NCBI GenBank assembly: GCA_963719285.1
Contig: CAVRBO010000001.1
Coordinates: 1,612,001-1,676,000, forward strand
DNA: 64,000 bases
Direction of reading: 5' to 3'
Origin: C-114 sp963719285
GTDB lineage: Bacteria > Chloroflexota > Limnocylindria > Limnocylindrales > CSP1-4
Shown: in pieces, positions 62,571-64,000 of the stretch
Numbering within the stretch: the first letter of the stretch is position 1
Layout of the letters: each line of letters starts with the position of its first letter
Notes under the pieces: model-generated
Databases searched by the model: none
The model's input: only the letters and a program-made list of their open reading frames with translations
Told to the model about the DNA's origin: nothing
Program-made: the position numbers and the translations under genes

Positions 62571-63023
62571 CTACGGCATACCCATGCCTACGATGTCGCC
62601 GGTCGCGTCGTCGATGATCAAGTAACCGCTGGCGAACACGCGAGGCTCCATGGATCGTCCGCGCTGTGTCACGAATGCGCCGTGCGCTCGCACAACCCAC
62701 AAGAGCGCCGCCGGATCTGACTGTCTCTGGAGGCTGATCCCCGCGGCACGTGGTTCTATTGCCCCAACTTCGTCTGGCCTCGCCAATACCATCTGATCGA
62801 TCTTGGTCGCCACTGTGGGAGTGCTTGCACTGAGGGCGATCGAGGCGTTCTGCGCCAAGAATGCTGTCACCTTGGAGGCAACCTGCTCAGGGGTCATCTG
62901 GCCTGTCACCCCGATGGGGGTGTCGACCCTGTATCCCGCTCCGGCGGCGTTGGAGCCAACCACCCACGCGACGGATACGAAGGCGGCGAGCGTCACCAAA
63001 GTGACCCGCACATAGCGCTTCAT
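62571..63023 (-). CDS. Exported hypothetical protein
   Basis: A 150-residue protein with an N-terminal signal or anchor (MKRYVRVTLVTLAAFVSVAW, then VVGSNAAGAGY). The mature part contains TPEQVASKVTAFLAQNASIA and ends LIIDDATGDIVGMGMP; WVVRAHGAFVTQRGR and ASGYLIIDDATG give a beta-rich end. The family is not recognised. It overlaps the upstream gene by ATGA, so the two form an operon. Base composition is visibly less GC-rich than the rest of the window, suggesting recent acquisition. Confidence 0.7.
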   Translation of the reverse strand: MKRYVRVTLVTLAAFVSVAWVVGSNAAGAGYRVDTPIGVTGQMTPEQVASKVTAFLAQNASIALSASTPTVATKIDQMVLARPDEVGAIEPRAAGISLQRQSDPAALLWVVRAHGAFVTQRGRSMEPRVFASGYLIIDDATGDIVGMGMP

Positions 63024-63769
63024 GGCTGACAGAGGGTTGTGCCGGTCGAACTGTGAAGGTAGTAGCGGAACTTCGTCGGACTCGTGCACCAGGCGATTCC
63101 TCCCTCAGACGACTGGTCTACGAGAGATCCATTGTTTATCAATGCGTATGCTTTCGTCGCCTTGTTCCGATACCAGATGTTGCTCACGTACGTTTTGTCG
63201 ATGCGGCTGTTATTACATGTGGATTCGAGACCTCCAGAGAGATCCGAGGTGTTTGGAGAGTGCCCGTTCCACCACGTCGCCTCGTACGAACTCCCCCGTG
63301 TTATCTCAGCCACATACGCGCCCGAAATCACATTGGTGTAGTCACGAACCGTGAAAGTCCATGTCTGGCCAACCACAGGGGTATAGCCAAAGAAGTCGAG
63401 CTCGTCATATGTCGATGGGGTCCCATGTGCGCTGTAGAAGGTCGTGACGTTGGAACCTTCCCAGCCATCTGTGACTCCGACCTCGACCCAGGTGCTATCA
63501 GCGCCTTGGCCATTGGTCCCGACCCACAGAACCTCTGATGCGAACCCGCCTGCGGCAGTATCAGTCGCGCTTAGAGTCCGTATCGTCCACGTTTCGCGGG
63601 CACCGTCTGCCGTAACTTGAGGAACGGCGTCCTGATAAGCGAGTTGCTTCGTGCAGGTCGCGGCAAGCACCACAGCTGGACCGCCTGTCGTCCAGTACGT
63701 CCAAGTGGTCGCGCTGGCAAGGGCGATCGCCGACGCGATGCTGAGCAGCCTCCGCGATCTCGACATCAC
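63020..63769 (-). CDS. Secreted hypothetical protein with aromatic- and Thr/Ser-rich domain
   Basis: A 249-residue protein with a signal peptide (MMSRSRRLLSIASAIALASA) and a mature domain rich in Trp, Tyr, Thr, Ser and Asn: WTIRTLSATDTAAGG, LWVGTNGQGADSTWVEVG, YNVTTFYSAHG-like NVTTFYSAHG, and FTVRDYTNVISGAYVAEI. Three or four Cys could form disulfides. The composition is typical of secreted surface or carbohydrate-binding proteins, but no family is assigned. GC content drops here relative to flanking DNA. It is the first of two overlapping genes; a small frame upstream (63811-63945) may precede it. Confidence 0.72.
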   Translation of the reverse strand: MMSRSRRLLSIASAIALASATTWTYWTTGGPAVVLAATCTKQLAYQDAVPQVTADGARETWTIRTLSATDTAAGGFASEVLWVGTNGQGADSTWVEVGVTDGWEGSNVTTFYSAHGTPSTYDELDFFGYTPVVGQTWTFTVRDYTNVISGAYVAEITRGSSYEATWWNGHSPNTSDLSGGLESTCNNSRIDKTYVSNIWYRNKATKAYALINNGSLVDQSSEGGIAWCTSPTKFRYYLHSSTGTTLCQP

Positions 63770-63810
63770 ATACCCCCCATGACTTAGTGCGAGGCTAGAC
63801 CCGGGGTTTA

Positions 63811-63945
63811 CTAGTTGTCAACTCCGTGTGTTCCGGCGACTGGTCGGACTGTGGTTCGTCGATCGCGTTGGCGACCCCCGAACATCATGACCACTGAAGC
63901 GGTCAGGAGCGCGACGCCGCGATGAGCCCAACCGGCCACTGCCAT
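63811..63945 (-). CDS. Possible small protein (44 aa)
   Basis: MAVAGWAHRGVALLTASVVM followed by a basic C-terminus, TAG stop at 63811. A GAGGGGG site precedes the ATG at 63945. An in-frame ATG at 63972 would give 53 residues and would overlap by ATGA a frame entering from the right edge (LQAFSAFYP then TGA, 63969-64000), which may be the end of another gene. Support is limited to spacing and ribosome-binding site. Confidence 0.3.
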   Translation of the reverse strand: MAVAGWAHRGVALLTASVVMMFGGRQRDRRTTVRPVAGTHGVDN

Positions 63946-64000
63946 GTCGCCCCCTCTCGCTCTGGCGCTCATGGGTAGAAGGCCGAGAACGCCTGGAGGT

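Overview
The window is a 64 kb stretch of very GC-rich bacterial DNA, dense in genes, with many ATGA/GTGA/TGATG overlaps. Several genes look leaderless: the -10 box lies 7 to 9 bases before the start codon and there is no Shine-Dalgarno sequence. Gene content includes heliorhodopsin, divergent DUF4242 proteins, a GlsB/CsbD stress set, a serpin, lipoproteins with Pro/Ser/Thr-rich linkers, AraC-VOC pairs and glycosidase islands. This resembles an uncultivated high-GC Chloroflexota (for example Limnocylindria-like) or a related monoderm. That placement is an inference from gene content; no rRNA or tRNA gene is present to test it.

Left part (1-13.2 kb): the C-terminus of a LacI regulator, an arginase-fold hydrolase, a DUF2723 membrane glycosyltransferase-like protein, a CapA-type phosphoesterase, a cyclase/STAND-ATPase/TPR fusion, two divergent DUF4242 paralogues, a serpin preceded by a frameshifted lipoprotein, and a two-gene ABC exporter.

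Central catabolic island (13.2-34.8 kb): a minus-strand operon encodes two sugar ABC permeases, a sugar-binding lipoprotein, a GH78 alpha-L-rhamnosidase and a GH125 alpha-mannosidase. A GntR/FCD regulator, an IlvD/Edd sugar-acid dehydratase, two aldolase-type DHDPS-family proteins (one frameshifted), a zinc dehydrogenase, a giant GH2 enzyme, a PfkB kinase, a HutC regulator, a GH4 NAD-dependent glycosidase and a PHP-domain hydrolase complete it. Together these could import plant or microbial oligosaccharides, trim rhamnosyl, mannosyl and beta-linked sugars, and feed a non-phosphorylative 2-keto-3-deoxy-sugar pathway. A 49-bp promoter/operator is found both upstream of the transporter operon and upstream of the GH4 gene, 11 kb away, which ties the two into one regulon.

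Middle part (35-48.7 kb): a secreted Thr/Ser/Glu-rich protein, a small lipoprotein, a UvrA-like/AraC/VOC cluster in which a 46-bp promoter is duplicated before the first and last genes, a NarL-type two-component system, two large secreted lipoproteins, and heliorhodopsin followed by a DUF998 membrane protein.

Accessory right part (48.7-64 kb): three toxin-antitoxin modules with PIN-domain toxins, a PIN-domain remnant, a metallopeptidase, a stress-protein operon, Fic and DUF4143 proteins, a GH51 arabinofuranosidase joined to a truncated CocE hydrolase, an IS3 transposase remnant, an AbiE module next to a broken DUF3024 gene, and two secreted proteins of lower GC content. Degenerate intergenic repeats recur here. 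Their core resembles a tRNA 3' end, which suggests past integration or mobilisation. Two genes in otherwise intact operons carry simple indels, so assembly error must be kept in mind.
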